This document shows, piece after piece, positions 9,484 to 20,005 of a stretch of DNA of 64,000 nt (positions are counted from its first letter, which is position 1; each line of letters opens with the position of its first letter). Under the pieces are notes generated by a model. It ran no database searches. It saw only the letters and a program-made list of their open reading frames with translations, and was not told the DNA's origin. The DNA is from Pseudomonadales bacterium (GTDB lineage Bacteria > Pseudomonadota > Gammaproteobacteria > Pseudomonadales > DT-91): assembly GCA_013215055.1 (NCBI GenBank), contig JABSRQ010000007.1, positions 310,001-374,000 of the forward strand, read 5' to 3'. The position numbers were made by a program, and so were the translations under genes.

Positions 9484-10590
9484 TTATCTTTCTTTATCAA
9501 GAACACGCATCATCTTGCGGCGCAACCAACGGTTGCCCGGCGTTTCTACAAACTTATGGCTAAGCGCAGCAATAATCAACAACGACAATATACCCAAGAT
9601 TAAATGCTGCGTATTACTCAGCTGTGGAAGCAGTGGCTGGACCAGGCTTTTATAAAAAAACCAGACCAAAATCTGGAAGATATATATCGCATAACTCAAA
9701 GAACCCAGATAAACAAAGAAACGATGCTCCAGCCAACGCAACCACACAGCCTTACTGCAACTTACCACCAGCAACATCACCATAAACAGCGGTGCATAAC
9801 TCGATGGTGTCTCCAGCGCCCAGCCCACAGCATGATTGACCTGCTCTCCAAAGATGATGGCCAATAACAGCATCACAAAAAAGCCCGTTGAAAACAGATT
9901 TCCGCCCAACCATTGAATACGATAGGGGAAATGTGTGGCGATATATCCTGCCAACATACCTAAACAAAAACTGGATAAATGAAATAACGGGAAGTTATGG
10001 GTGAAATTATGTGCCACCGATGGTTCACCGGGATAATCCGACTGACTCAATACGGTTGACAGAACCACCTGGGTAATAACATATAAGCCTATATTCACCG
10101 CAACCATCACCGAGAAGCGGGTTGTTTGTTTATGCATCCAATACAAGACCGGTGGAAAAATCGCGTATAAAAAGATATCTACCGAGATCGTCCAGGTCAC
10201 AAAGTTTAAGGTCTGAGCATATTCAGGAATCCAGGCCTGCATGGTCGTTACATGTAACAGAAACACCGTCAGCGATGGTACTTGACCTGCGGCCGAGAAG
10301 GCCAATAACGCGATAATAAAAGCAAAGAAATACAGTGGATAAACTCTGGCGATACGTGATGCGGTAAACCGGGGTAAAGAAAACGCATTTTTACTGCCAG
10401 GTTTACCCCCATAAGCGAGATAATTTACAAAGCCCGACAGCACAAAGAAAAATGTCACCATCTGCACACCATTAAAAATAGGCCAATGTACAAAATCGAT
10501 GGTCTGCGCAGCGGATGCGTATCGGTAATGGTAGATAACAATGACAATCGCGGCGACAAAACGAAAAAAGCCTAGAGATTCAACACGCAT
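9484..10590 (-). CDS. Membrane O-acyltransferase, acyltransferase-3 family
   Basis: Polytopic inner-membrane protein of the OafA/NodX acyltransferase-3 family, which transfers acetyl or other acyl groups from the cytoplasm to surface polysaccharides or lipids. From the ATG at 10590 it is 368 aa and starts MRVESLGFFRFVAA. It contains the catalytic-type His in IVIVIYHYRYA and the motifs GVQMVTFFFVLSGF and SRIARVYPLYFFA, followed by about ten hydrophobic segments. The frame is open to an ATG at 10665, but the family begins at the RxxxGFFRFxAA segment. It stands alone between rsd and trxA; the acceptor is unknown, possibly O-antigen given the ligase-like gene at 14035. Confidence 0.88.
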   Translation of the reverse strand: MRVESLGFFRFVAAIVIVIYHYRYASAAQTIDFVHWPIFNGVQMVTFFFVLSGFVNYLAYGGKPGSKNAFSLPRFTASRIARVYPLYFFAFIIALLAFSAAGQVPSLTVFLLHVTTMQAWIPEYAQTLNFVTWTISVDIFLYAIFPPVLYWMHKQTTRFSVMVAVNIGLYVITQVVLSTVLSQSDYPGEPSVAHNFTHNFPLFHLSSFCLGMLAGYIATHFPYRIQWLGGNLFSTGFFVMLLLAIIFGEQVNHAVGWALETPSSYAPLFMVMLLVVSCSKAVWLRWLEHRFFVYLGSLSYAIYIFQILVWFFYKSLVQPLLPQLSNTQHLILGILSLLIIAALSHKFVETPGNRWLRRKMMRVLDKER

Positions 10591-10798
10591 TGAGTTCTGC
10601 TCTCTTATTATTAACAGCTTGATCAGCCAGAAACTGTTTATGGTAACATTGTTTTTAAATAACATGATATTTCCACGTGGCTATTGCCATTGCCTTCCTT
10701 GTGCTAAATGATGTTAAATACACTGCATAAGGCTTGTAAAACTCTTACTAGCCCCCATTAATAGTAGAACCTATTTATTTCTTAACGGAGACCCCCAC

Positions 10799-11122
10799 AT
10801 GAGCGAAATCGTTTACGCTACAGATGCCTCTTTCGATGCCGACGTGATTAACAGCGACATCCCGGTATTAGTTGATTTTTGGGCCGAGTGGTGCGGACCT
10901 TGTAAGATGATTGCCCCGGTATTGGATGATCTGGCGACTACATACGCTGGCAAGGTAAAAATAGCCAAAGTTGATGTTGATGCAAACACCGAGACACCGG
11001 CTAAATTTGGCGTTCGTGGCATCCCTACATTGATTCTTTTTAAGAATGGAGAAGCTGCAGCCACTAAAGTGGGCGCATTATCAAAAACTCAATTGATGGA
11101 ATTTGTTGACGCGAACATTTAA
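10799..11122 (+). CDS. trxA: Thioredoxin 1
   Basis: General cytoplasmic protein-disulfide reductase of 107 aa, the standard length. The active site WCGPCK has redox cysteines at 32 and 35, the cis-proline loop reads GIPTL, and [15 protein letters not shown] is nearly identical to E. coli TrxA. ACGGAG precedes the ATG at a good distance. Upstream of rho, an order shared with E. coli and Pseudomonas; the 177-bp gap to rho suggests rho has its own leader or promoter. Confidence 0.98.
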   Translation: MSEIVYATDASFDADVINSDIPVLVDFWAEWCGPCKMIAPVLDDLATTYAGKVKIAKVDVDANTETPAKFGVRGIPTLILFKNGEAAATKVGALSKTQLMEFVDANI

Positions 11123-11135
11123 TACGCTACACTCT

Positions 11136-11180
11136 AGTCCAAATATGAATTGTCCAGTTCCCTGCTGGACAGTCCAAATA
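11136..11180 (+). repeat. Direct repeat flanking a hairpin in the trxA-rho gap
   Basis: AGTCCAAATA occurs at 11136-11145 and again at 11171-11180. Between them lies a seven-bp hairpin, TGTCCAG (11151-11157) with CTGGACA (11165-11171), without a T run. This may be part of the rho leader or a trxA transcript end; E. coli rho is known to be autoregulated in its leader, but no such mechanism can be shown here. Confidence 0.4.
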
Positions 11181-11299
11181 ACACCATTCCCTGAATTAAT
11201 AACAATCATTTATAATATTACAGCGAATCCTACAGCTAATGATGAAGTCCCACATGCTCAGTGCATGGTGACGCTGATTAACCTCAAAGCATCCTCTCT

Positions 11300-12568
11300 A
11301 TGAATCTTACCGATCTAAAAAAGAAATCCATTAACGAGCTTTTATCTATCGCATCCGAAATGGGTTTAGATAATCTGGCCCGCTCTCGCAAACAAGACGT
11401 GATTTTCTCTATTTTGAAGAAACACGCTAAAGGCGGTGAGGACATTTACGGTTTCGGTATTTTAGAAATTCTGCAAGATGGTTTTGGCTTTTTGCGTTCA
11501 GCCGATAGTTCATACTTAGCCGGACCCGATGATATTTATGTATCACCGAGTCAAATTCGCCGCTTTAATCTGCGCACAGGCGATACCATTTCCGGTAAAA
11601 TTCGCCCACCTAAAGATCAAGAACGTTATTTTGCCCTGTTAAAAATCGATGAAATCAACTTTGAAAAACCTGAAAAATCACGCCAAAAGATTTTATTCGA
11701 AAACTTAACGCCGTTATTTCCTAATCAACGCTTAACGTTAGAAGCATGTAATGGCTCTAAAGAAGATTTAACCGGTAGGATTATCGACTTAGTCGCCCCG
11801 ATTGGTAAAGGCCAACGTGGCTTGATCGTAGCGCCACCTAAAGCCGGTAAAACGATTATGATGCAGCATATGGCTCAGGCCATTACCCGCAACAATCCAG
11901 AATGTTTTGTTATCGTCTTGTTGATTGATGAACGCCCGGAAGAAGTAACCGAAATGCAGCGCTCTGTTCGCGCCGAAGTGGTTGCCTCTACCTTTGATGA
12001 ACCACCTTCACGCCATGTTCAGGTAGCCGAGATGGTTATCGAACGTGCCAAACGCTTGGTTGAACATAAAAAAGATGTGGTCATATTGTTAGATTCCATC
12101 ACCCGTTTAGCCCGTGCTTATAACACCGTTCAACCTAGCTCCGGTAAAGTATTATCCGGTGGTTTGGATGCCCACGCGCTGGAACGCCCGAAGCGTTTCT
12201 TTGGTGCAGCACGTAATATCGAAGAAGGCGGCAGCTTAACCATTTTAGCTACAGCCCTTGTCGATACCGGCTCTAAGATGGATGAAGTTATCTACGAAGA
12301 ATTTAAAGGTACCGGTAATCAAGAATTGCATCTGGATAGAAAAGCCGCGGAAAAACGCATCTACCCTGCCATCAACGTTCGCCGCTCAGGTACACGTAGA
12401 GAAGATCTTTTAACCGCCGAAGACGAATTACAACGTATGTGGATTCTGCGTAAATTATTGGCCGAAATGGAAGATGGCTCAGCCACCGAATTCCTTATCG
12501 ATAAACTCGGTGCCTCTCAATCCAATGAAGAATTCTTCAGCTCCATGAGACGCCCTAAAGCTAAATAA
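11300..12568 (+). CDS. rho: Transcription termination factor Rho
   Basis: Hexameric RNA-dependent ATPase and helicase that terminates transcription. The 422-aa protein has the N-terminal helix bundle ([15 protein letters not shown]), the cold-shock-like RNA-binding fold with RNP1 DGFGFLR at residues 60-66, the Walker A loop APPKAGKT (178-185), and Walker [11 protein letters not shown] with the following LARAYN and SGGLDAHAL loops. There is no insertion of the kind found in actinobacterial Rho. Six bases separate its stop from ubiD. Confidence 0.98.
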   Translation: MNLTDLKKKSINELLSIASEMGLDNLARSRKQDVIFSILKKHAKGGEDIYGFGILEILQDGFGFLRSADSSYLAGPDDIYVSPSQIRRFNLRTGDTISGKIRPPKDQERYFALLKIDEINFEKPEKSRQKILFENLTPLFPNQRLTLEACNGSKEDLTGRIIDLVAPIGKGQRGLIVAPPKAGKTIMMQHMAQAITRNNPECFVIVLLIDERPEEVTEMQRSVRAEVVASTFDEPPSRHVQVAEMVIERAKRLVEHKKDVVILLDSITRLARAYNTVQPSSGKVLSGGLDAHALERPKRFFGAARNIEEGGSLTILATALVDTGSKMDEVIYEEFKGTGNQELHLDRKAAEKRIYPAINVRRSGTRREDLLTAEDELQRMWILRKLLAEMEDGSATEFLIDKLGASQSNEEFFSSMRRPKAK

Positions 12569-12574
12569 AACATC

Positions 12575-14038
12575 ATGAAGTACAACGACCTGCGCGACTT
12601 TATTAATGGCCTTGAAAAAAAAGGCCTATTAAAACGCATCAGCACCGAAGTAGACCCCATTCTGGAAATGACCGAAATTTCCGATAGGGTCTTACGTGCA
12701 GGCGGCCCCGCCCTGCTGTTCGAAAACCCCAAAGGTTTTGACACCCCTGTTTTATGTAATTTATTTGGCACCGAAGAACGTGTTGCCCTGGGCATGGGTG
12801 CTAGAGACCTAACGGCTTTGCGTGAAATCGGCGAAGTTCTGGCTTTTTTACGCCAACCCGATCCTCCAAAGGGTTTAAAAGACGCCTGGCAAAAGCTGCC
12901 TATATTCAAACAAGTCTTGAATATGGGACCTAAAATGGTCTCCAAAGCGCCTTGTCAGGAAAATATTATCCGTGGTGATGCGGTAGATTTAAATAAAATC
13001 CCGATTCAAACCTGCTGGCCTGGCGATGTGGCTCCACTTATTACCTGGCCTTTGGTTATTACCCGCGGTCCCAACAAAGAACGCCAAAACCTAGGTATTT
13101 ATCGCCAGCAGTTAATCGGTAAAAATAAACTCATCATGCGCTGGTTATCTCATAGAGGTGGTGCGTTAGATTTTAAAGAATTCCAGGATGCCAACCCAGG
13201 TAAACGCTTCCCTATATCGGTTGCGTTAGGTGCCGACCCTGCCACTATTTTAGGTGCAGTCACCCCCGTACCCGATACTTTATCTGAATATGCGTTTGCC
13301 GGTTTATTACGCGGCAGCAAAACCGAGCTAATTAAATGCCTTACCAATGACCTAGACGTGCCTGCATCGGCAGAATATGTATTAGAAGGCTATATCGAAG
13401 CAGGAGAAGTTGCAGAGGAAGGCCCATTTGGTGATCATACCGGCTACTATAACGAAGTCGATACCTTCCCCGTTTTTACCGTAGAATGCATTACCCATAG
13501 AAATAACCCCATCTACCACAGTACCTATACCGGCAGACCACCTGATGAGCCGGCTATTTTGGGTTTGGCACTGAACGAAGTTTTTATCCCGATTTTACAG
13601 CGCCAATTCCCGGAGATTGTAGATTTTTATTTACCACCAGAAGGTTGCTCCTATCGCATGGCGATTGTAACCATCAAGAAGCAATATCCTGGTCATGCCA
13701 AACGTGTGATGTTAGGTGTGTGGTCGTTCCTGCGCCAGTTTATGTATACCAAATTTGTGATTGTTACCGATGATGATATCGATGCTCGCAACTGGGAAGA
13801 TGTGATCTGGGCTATCACCACCCGCATGGACCCTGCCCGTGATTGCACGATAATTGAAAACACGCCTATCGACTATCTGGATTTTGCCTCGCCGGTTTCT
13901 GGCTTAGGTTCAAAAATGGGTTTGGATGCCACTAATAAATGGCCAGGGGAAACCGATAGGGAATGGGGTGAACCGATCACCATGGATGATGACGTTAAAG
14001 CGCGTGTTGATGAATTATGGAAAGAACTTGGTTTATGA
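12575..14038 (+). CDS. ubiD: 3-octaprenyl-4-hydroxybenzoate decarboxylase UbiD
   Basis: Prenylated-FMN-dependent decarboxylase of ubiquinone synthesis that acts after UbiA, which is also encoded in this window. At 487 aa it has the normal length. UbiD-family segments include [15 protein letters not shown] at the start, [19 protein letters not shown], the [11 protein letters not shown] segment and the [16 protein letters not shown] region that carries the acid/base residues. The cofactor-making UbiX is not encoded here. It closely follows rho and overlaps the next gene by four bases (ATGA), so all three may be read together. Confidence 0.97.
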   Translation: MKYNDLRDFINGLEKKGLLKRISTEVDPILEMTEISDRVLRAGGPALLFENPKGFDTPVLCNLFGTEERVALGMGARDLTALREIGEVLAFLRQPDPPKGLKDAWQKLPIFKQVLNMGPKMVSKAPCQENIIRGDAVDLNKIPIQTCWPGDVAPLITWPLVITRGPNKERQNLGIYRQQLIGKNKLIMRWLSHRGGALDFKEFQDANPGKRFPISVALGADPATILGAVTPVPDTLSEYAFAGLLRGSKTELIKCLTNDLDVPASAEYVLEGYIEAGEVAEEGPFGDHTGYYNEVDTFPVFTVECITHRNNPIYHSTYTGRPPDEPAILGLALNEVFIPILQRQFPEIVDFYLPPEGCSYRMAIVTIKKQYPGHAKRVMLGVWSFLRQFMYTKFVIVTDDDIDARNWEDVIWAITTRMDPARDCTIIENTPIDYLDFASPVSGLGSKMGLDATNKWPGETDREWGEPITMDDDVKARVDELWKELGL

Positions 14039-15279
14039 TGGGTATTTTAGCAAACCTGACACATCAACGAATCCTCACCTTTCTATTATGTTTATTTGCA
14101 TTCAGCCTCTCGCTCAGGCATGCAGCAAGTCATGTTAGCTTACTCTTATTGTTAATATTTCTTGTATTCAGCAAGTCATTACGCTGGCAACCATTTCCTG
14201 GCATTTTCGCCATCGCAGCTTTTATAATCTGGCAAATTTTTACAAATATATTTGGCCCCTATCCAGGAGAGATGTTGATGGGCGGGGGGATAACATTCTA
14301 CTGGGTTATAATCCCCGTTTTACTCTGTGCCATTACCGATCAAAAAAGCTGGCATCTTTATATGAAATGGCTATCTATCGGTATTTTTTTCGCAGTTGCA
14401 TTAGCCATCGCACAAGTTCTTATAGGTCTTGATCCTGAAAATTCTCCTTGGCGAATCTCAACCACTGGCCTGCAATGGGATAGAGCTCGCGGCTTTCAAT
14501 CACGCCCCTGGGTTTTCTCTTACCTATGCAGCATTGCATTCTTACTCTTTCTAAGTCTTCATAATGATAAAAACTGGTGGCACAACAGCTATACCCGTTA
14601 TAGCCTTATTTTTTTAGCCCTTCTCGGTATGATGCTTGCTCAGATTCGTGCCCCGATGATTGCCATAATCATTGCATCCAGCTTTTTCCTAATCGGAAGA
14701 TTAAAGGAAATTGGCCTTAAAAAGTTACTGCTTGGCTTAACTATACTGATCACACTGTTTATTCTTGCCGCTTTAATGCGGGAAAACATGTTCCACAGTT
14801 TAAGCACAGGTAATGGTCGCCTACAAATTTGGCAAGCTAGCCTAGAAGTCGTTTATAACAACCCGATCTGGGGAGTCGGAAGACCACACTTCCAGGAACT
14901 CTACATATCTGCCTGGGATGTTGTGCACGGCCCCGCAAAAGATAAACTCGCCATTTATCTTCAGGGCAGCATAGGCCATCCTCATCAAGACTACCTAAGC
15001 ATTGCAGTGTATTATGGCCTGCCTGCTTTATTTGCTTATTTAGGCATTATCGCAGCGCTAATTCGTTGGACATGGAGTATTCGCATTGAGGATCCTCACA
15101 CAGCTAAAAGTATGGCTGCAATTATCAGCTTTGTTTTAATTGCTGGGCTGGCTGAGAATTATACCGACTATACTGCAAGCTTTTATAGCATGATAGGCGC
15201 CTATATCATCCTATATAAACGTCATCAGCTATTTAAATTGAACCGCTGGAAGCCGCTTAATTATGAATCAACTTCTTAA
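14035..15279 (+). CDS. O-antigen ligase family membrane protein
   Basis: Polytopic inner-membrane protein of 414 aa with about ten to twelve hydrophobic segments and a central Wzy_C-type domain (PF04932), as found in WaaL ligases, Wzy polymerases and pilin glycosylation ligases. Support comes from the spacing of helices, the [14 protein letters not shown] segment and the large periplasmic loop with [19 protein letters not shown] and [15 protein letters not shown], a region and motif style shared by WaaL proteins. The ATG at 14035 overlaps the ubiD stop. Which glycan it joins is unknown. Its 3' end overlaps the convergent small gene by 23 bp. Confidence 0.8.
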   Translation: MMGILANLTHQRILTFLLCLFAFSLSLRHAASHVSLLLLLIFLVFSKSLRWQPFPGIFAIAAFIIWQIFTNIFGPYPGEMLMGGGITFYWVIIPVLLCAITDQKSWHLYMKWLSIGIFFAVALAIAQVLIGLDPENSPWRISTTGLQWDRARGFQSRPWVFSYLCSIAFLLFLSLHNDKNWWHNSYTRYSLIFLALLGMMLAQIRAPMIAIIIASSFFLIGRLKEIGLKKLLLGLTILITLFILAALMRENMFHSLSTGNGRLQIWQASLEVVYNNPIWGVGRPHFQELYISAWDVVHGPAKDKLAIYLQGSIGHPHQDYLSIAVYYGLPALFAYLGIIAALIRWTWSIRIEDPHTAKSMAAIISFVLIAGLAENYTDYTASFYSMIGAYIILYKRHQLFKLNRWKPLNYESTS

Positions 15280-15586
15280 CAGCCTGCTGTAATTTAGCAA
15301 CCTCAAGGCCGTGTCGCTTGGCAATCTGAACGATAGCCAAGCTAGGATTTTTTGGCTTATATAGAGGGTTACTAACAACCTGCTGAACAAAGCTCACATA
15401 TTCATCCTGAGCTTGTGTAGCATTACCATCTACCACGCTTTTTAACAACGCCGAGATTGACAAAAACTGCTTTTGATCAATACCTTCAAGTGTAATAATT
15501 AAGCGATTTTTCTTATTAAAATCCAGCTTCGCAGACTGCGCTAAAAGCTCAATAAACTCATTTAATCGCTCTTTATCACTCTTCAT
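15257..15586 (-). CDS. Small hypothetical protein coupled to the RND pump gene
   Basis: The 109-aa predicted cytoplasmic, mainly helical protein starts MKSDKERLNEFIELLAQ. I do not recognise the family; there is no signal peptide or membrane segment. The ATG at 15586 is one base after the RND stop codon at 15588, so it is probably translated by coupling on the same transcript. The frame is open further upstream inside the pump gene, but that part is a shadow. It may be an accessory of the efflux operon or an unrelated passenger. Its end overlaps the O-antigen-ligase-like gene tail to tail. Confidence 0.65.
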   Translation of the reverse strand: MKSDKERLNEFIELLAQSAKLDFNKKNRLIITLEGIDQKQFLSISALLKSVVDGNATQAQDEYVSFVQQVVSNPLYKPKNPSLAIVQIAKRHGLEVAKLQQAVKKLIHN

Positions 15587-15587
15587 G

Positions 15588-18500
15588 TTAGGCCAACTTA
15601 TTACCGAGTTTCGAAAAAAGTTGTTTAACATCATCCAGAATAACGTATAAACAAGGCACTAATAACAGGGTAATCGCGGTCGCAAATAAAATACCAAAAC
15701 CCAGTGAAACGGCCATCGGGATTAGACTTTCAGCCTGCACAGAATCTTCTAACAACATAGGTAAAACCCCAACAAACGTGGTTACCGTGGTTAGCATAAT
15801 CGCCCTAAATCGTTTCATACCTGAACCGATAACTGCATCCAAGGTATTAGCACCTTCGGCCTTGGCCCGGTTAACAAAGTCCACCATAATCAAGCTGTCA
15901 TTAACCACCACGCCACTGAGTGCCACGATACCAAATAAAGACATCATGCTGATGGGGTAGTCCAACATCCAGTGGCCTAATACCGCACCGATCACACCAA
16001 AAGGAATAACACTCATAATAATCAGCGGCTGCATATAAGACTTCAGCGGTACGGCTAACAAGATATAAACACCCAATAAAGCCAACAAGAAGTACACTTC
16101 AATATCTGACTCCAGCTGCTCCTTACTTAAAGCCGTGCCATCTGCTCGATAAGAAACCTCAGGATATTTTTTGAATAATTCTGGCATGAACTCATTAATA
16201 ATAGTGCGGGAGATCTTGCCAGGATCCTCTACGGCTCTGTCGGCTCTGGCGCGGATAAAACTGGCCGACTCATAATTCACACGGGTGAGCTGGCTTTGTG
16301 ATTGACTGGGTATTAAATACGCCACCTCTTTTAATGGGATAGAACGGCCCTGGCTGACGCGAATATGCATTTGATTTAAATCAACTAGGGATTTACGGCT
16401 CTCTTTGGGGTAACGCACCATCACCTTGATTTCATTTTCATCACGCTGAATACGCTGCGCCTCTGCACCATAAAAAGCTTCTTTCACCTGCACGGAAATA
16501 TCGGCCAAGGTTAAGCCTAAGGCCCGGGCTTTAGGTTTAAGCTCAAGCAGATATTCATCACGCCCACCTTCTACCGAATTAGAGAAGTTTGCCAAACCTT
16601 CATACGATTTCACCTCCTTCATTAACTCGATTGAAGCTGCTCTTAATTGCTCCTGATCACGACTTGCTAACATAAAGGATAAATTTCTAGTACCTGCACT
16701 GGCGGCAGAAAAATGTAATTTATTAGCCTCGGTAACTTCACCGACCTCTTTACGCCAGCGCCTCATAATATCCATATTATTGATGGCTCGATTTTCATTT
16801 TTAGTTAATTCAATATTAAATGAACCATCATTAGGGCCTGAATTAGAGGTATATAGATGCGCTAAAAATCCATCGGGATCGTTAAATTCTTCTTTGTATT
16901 TTTCATTCACTTTATATAAGGCGGTGACAATACGCTCACGCACTTTTTCTGTGGTTGATTCTAATGTGCCTGCTGACATATGTAATTTAACCGAACCATA
17001 ATCATCAGGCGTACCAACAATAAGCACATATTTAACAATGCCACCAAAAAACAAACCCAGAGTCAGGATCAAGCCGGCGATAAATAATGCCAAGGTGATA
17101 TAACGTGACCTAACCGCCTTTTTTAAAACTGGCGCATAGGAATGTTCTACCCAGTGCTGTAATTTTTCGTTATTCCTCAGTTGAAGTTTATTTTGCCACT
17201 CCGATTTAAAAAAGCGAAATAAACCTTTTTCAGAGGCAGCTAGATGTGCAGGTAAAATCAGCTTTGATTCAATTAATGAAAATGCCAGACAGGCGGTAAC
17301 AATAATACCTATCGCCTGGGGAGCCGCCTTCCAGGGCCCTTCCACAAAAATCATCGGAATAAACGCAACAATAGTGGTTAACACACCAATCGCCGCTGGC
17401 AATGCCACTCTTTGCGCACCCTTAACCACTGCACTATTGGAAAACCCCTCCTTCTCTATTTCCGTATGAACGGCCTCACCCACAACAATCGCATCATCAA
17501 CAATAATACCTAAGACTAAAATAAAGCCGAAGATTGAAACCAGATTTAGACTGATATCAATCCATTCCATCGGCATAACAATAAAGGTACCTAGATAACA
17601 TACCGGTAAACCGACCATCACCCAAAAGGCGGTTTTTAAATCCAGAAATAATGCCAAGACAAAGAAAACCAGAATCGCACCGTAGAGCATATTTTCGAAC
17701 ATCATGGTCAGGCGTGATTCTAAATAATACGTCACATCTAACCAATGTGCTAAGCGCGCCCCATCGGGCAAATCCGATTGCTTAGCTTCAGCATAGGCTT
17801 TCACTTCTTTGGCAAGTTGAATCGTATCTTGATTACCCACCGCAAAAATCGTTATACCAATACTGCGCTTACCATCAAAATAACCTTTGCCTCCCCATTC
17901 AACAAAGTCATCTTTTACCTTGGCAATATCACCCAGGCGAATCACCGAACCTTGTTCGGTTGTCACTAAAACAATGTCTTCAAATTCATGTTGGGTATAC
18001 GATTTCCCCTGCACACGTAAAAGAATAAAACCATTACGTGTTTCAATCACCCCACTGGGAAGATTCACCGATTCGGCTCTGATTTTTTGCGCCACATCCC
18101 TGAGGGTTAAATTATATTTTTTTAATTGCTGTCCAGAAATTTCTATACCGATTTCAAAATTACGTACACCGGAAATAGAGATGCTTTTGGCCGCCGTTTG
18201 AGAAAGTAACTCTTCACGCACCTCACCGGCTAATATTTTGGCATCATGCTCAGACAAATCGCCATAAAGTTGTAATTGAATAGACAGTGACTTAAATTTC
18301 CCACTGGTAATATCCCACCTTTCCGTCTCTTTCGGAAATGAACCAATAGCATCTACAGCATCCTTGATTTCATCAACCATTTTTTCAGTATCAAAGCCAT
18401 CATCCACTTCAACCTGAACCTTGGATTTTCCATAGCTGGAATAGGCGGTAATTTTTTTGATGCCATGGATATTCTTTAATGCATCTTCAACCTTATAGGT

Positions 18501-18704
18501 AATGCCCTCTTGCACTTCTAACGGAGAAGCACTGGGGTAAGGAACCACAACGGTTATCACTTCAGATACTGGCTGAGGCATCAGTTCTTTACGAATATTA
18601 TTCAGCGAAAACCAACCCAATATAATGATGGAGACCATCAATAAATTAGCCGCAACAGGATTATCAACAAACCAGGCAATAAGGCCTTTTTCTTGCTCAG
18701 CCAT
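15588..18704 (-). CDS. RND family efflux permease (AcrB/HAE1-like)
   Basis: Inner-membrane proton-driven pump subunit of 1038 aa with the twelve-TM RND plan: TM1 at about 9-30, a large periplasmic loop, TM2-6, a second periplasmic loop, TM7-12. The proton relay GIIVDDAIVVGEAV has D403 and D404, and the second half has the matching VVVNDSLIMVDFVN. It resembles the subgroup of RND pumps whose start is GLIAWFVDNPVAANLLM and that pair with an HlyD-like adaptor. Its start ATG overlaps the adaptor stop codon by one base. No TolC-type outer-membrane channel gene is in the window. Substrate unknown. Confidence 0.93.
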   Translation of the reverse strand: MAEQEKGLIAWFVDNPVAANLLMVSIIILGWFSLNNIRKELMPQPVSEVITVVVPYPSASPLEVQEGITYKVEDALKNIHGIKKITAYSSYGKSKVQVEVDDGFDTEKMVDEIKDAVDAIGSFPKETERWDITSGKFKSLSIQLQLYGDLSEHDAKILAGEVREELLSQTAAKSISISGVRNFEIGIEISGQQLKKYNLTLRDVAQKIRAESVNLPSGVIETRNGFILLRVQGKSYTQHEFEDIVLVTTEQGSVIRLGDIAKVKDDFVEWGGKGYFDGKRSIGITIFAVGNQDTIQLAKEVKAYAEAKQSDLPDGARLAHWLDVTYYLESRLTMMFENMLYGAILVFFVLALFLDLKTAFWVMVGLPVCYLGTFIVMPMEWIDISLNLVSIFGFILVLGIIVDDAIVVGEAVHTEIEKEGFSNSAVVKGAQRVALPAAIGVLTTIVAFIPMIFVEGPWKAAPQAIGIIVTACLAFSLIESKLILPAHLAASEKGLFRFFKSEWQNKLQLRNNEKLQHWVEHSYAPVLKKAVRSRYITLALFIAGLILTLGLFFGGIVKYVLIVGTPDDYGSVKLHMSAGTLESTTEKVRERIVTALYKVNEKYKEEFNDPDGFLAHLYTSNSGPNDGSFNIELTKNENRAINNMDIMRRWRKEVGEVTEANKLHFSAASAGTRNLSFMLASRDQEQLRAASIELMKEVKSYEGLANFSNSVEGGRDEYLLELKPKARALGLTLADISVQVKEAFYGAEAQRIQRDENEIKVMVRYPKESRKSLVDLNQMHIRVSQGRSIPLKEVAYLIPSQSQSQLTRVNYESASFIRARADRAVEDPGKISRTIINEFMPELFKKYPEVSYRADGTALSKEQLESDIEVYFLLALLGVYILLAVPLKSYMQPLIIMSVIPFGVIGAVLGHWMLDYPISMMSLFGIVALSGVVVNDSLIMVDFVNRAKAEGANTLDAVIGSGMKRFRAIMLTTVTTFVGVLPMLLEDSVQAESLIPMAVSLGFGILFATAITLLLVPCLYVILDDVKQLFSKLGNKLA

Positions 18705-19981
18705 TATTTAGACTCCGGCTCAGCTAAAACCTCAGTGTCTATGATTTGTTTAATTTCAGACGCGCCTTCTTGTGAGGAGTCTAATAACATATCATCACGA
18801 ATAGTGACTTCACGACCTGCAACAGCTTCGGCAATACCACTGACAACAACACGTTCGCCTTCTGCTAAACCTGAAATCACATAAACCATTTCTTCACGTG
18901 TCGGTAACACCGCCACCTTACGCCTCTGTAATTTATTTTTGTTATCCACCAGCCATAAAATATTGCCAGACCTTAAAACGTTGCGAGGTAATACAACAAT
19001 GTCATTCAAAATTTTACTTTTTATCGAAGCCTCTACAAATGAACCTATGCGTAAAGGTCTGTTCGCCGGCTTATTTAGACCGTAGGGATCTTGCACTTCT
19101 ACAACACCATATAAAACTTTGGTAAATTCATCCAACATGCCTTCGGTGCGAACAAAACGTCCCTGCCAGCTGAATACCTCATCACCCACTTTGGATTCTA
19201 GTGTGACCGGAATATCACTCTGTTGCCCAATTTTAGGTAATTCCAATAAACGTAATTGACTACCTGTTAGCGGCAGACGAATTTCGACATAATCCACCGC
19301 GTGATAATCTGCCAATAACTGCCCCGTTGAAATGAACTGACCAATATCCGCCTGTTTCCCGGAAACTAATCCATCATAAGGGGCTTTAATCCGGGTTTTG
19401 ATCAGTCTATGCCTGGCTGAAACTAAATCGGTTTTTGCAGCTTCTAACTGGGTTCTGGCCGACTCCAATTGCGGCTCTCGTAAAGCTAACGATTTAGCCG
19501 CCTTATTACTTCCACCCGAATTACGACGCTGCCAATCCTCTTTCGCCACATAAGCATGCCCCTGCTCTTGTATCAAAGCGGATTTTGCCGAAGCTAATTG
19601 CGCCTTGGCTTTAGCCAACTGATTTTTATATTCATAATCTTCAATTTGTAGAATCTCTTCACCCTTGCGAAAGAAACCACCGTTAACCCATTTAGCAGAA
19701 ACCTTATTCACCTTGCCAGAAACTTCACTAATTAAACGTGTTTGGGTTCTGGCGGCAACAACACCCTGGCTTAAAACAGGAATAGTTAATGATTCAAAAT
19801 TCACAGCCTGTACATGCACTTGAGAAACAAATTGCTCTCTGGCTTTTTTTTCTACAGGTTTATTAATCAATTTTAAATAGACAGCTGCAACAATTGCCAA
19901 AAAAACAATCAGCAATGGGAAAAGGAAATGCCTAAGAAATCGAGAGGAACGGGTATTATTATTTTTATTGTTACTATTCAC
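18704..19981 (-). CDS. RND efflux periplasmic adaptor subunit
   Basis: Membrane-fusion protein that links an RND pump to an outer-membrane channel. It has 425 aa with one N-terminal membrane anchor at about residues 15-38 and no lipobox. The split lipoyl domain starts with VLSQGVVAARTQTRLISEVSGKV and resumes with IKAPYDGLVSG. Between the halves lies an alpha-helical hairpin rich in Ala, Lys and Gln (about 120-190), and a beta-barrel domain follows. The start is GTG at 19981 with AGGA eight bases upstream. Translationally coupled to the pump gene. Confidence 0.92.
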   Translation of the reverse strand: MNSNNKNNNTRSSRFLRHFLFPLLIVFLAIVAAVYLKLINKPVEKKAREQFVSQVHVQAVNFESLTIPVLSQGVVAARTQTRLISEVSGKVNKVSAKWVNGGFFRKGEEILQIEDYEYKNQLAKAKAQLASAKSALIQEQGHAYVAKEDWQRRNSGGSNKAAKSLALREPQLESARTQLEAAKTDLVSARHRLIKTRIKAPYDGLVSGKQADIGQFISTGQLLADYHAVDYVEIRLPLTGSQLRLLELPKIGQQSDIPVTLESKVGDEVFSWQGRFVRTEGMLDEFTKVLYGVVEVQDPYGLNKPANRPLRIGSFVEASIKSKILNDIVVLPRNVLRSGNILWLVDNKNKLQRRKVAVLPTREEMVYVISGLAEGERVVVSGIAEAVAGREVTIRDDMLLDSSQEGASEIKQIIDTEVLAEPESK

Positions 19982-20005
19982 TGCAAAAATCCTATAACGC
20001 GTAGC

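Noticed and set aside
11103-11303. Open frame of 66 codons between trxA and rho
   Set aside because: Begins inside trxA and ends inside rho with no ribosome site or recognisable protein; I treat the gap as leader sequence.
12517-12945. Open frame of 142 codons on the minus strand over the rho-ubiD junction
   Set aside because: Shadow of rho and ubiD; Arg/Ser-rich and spans two certain genes.
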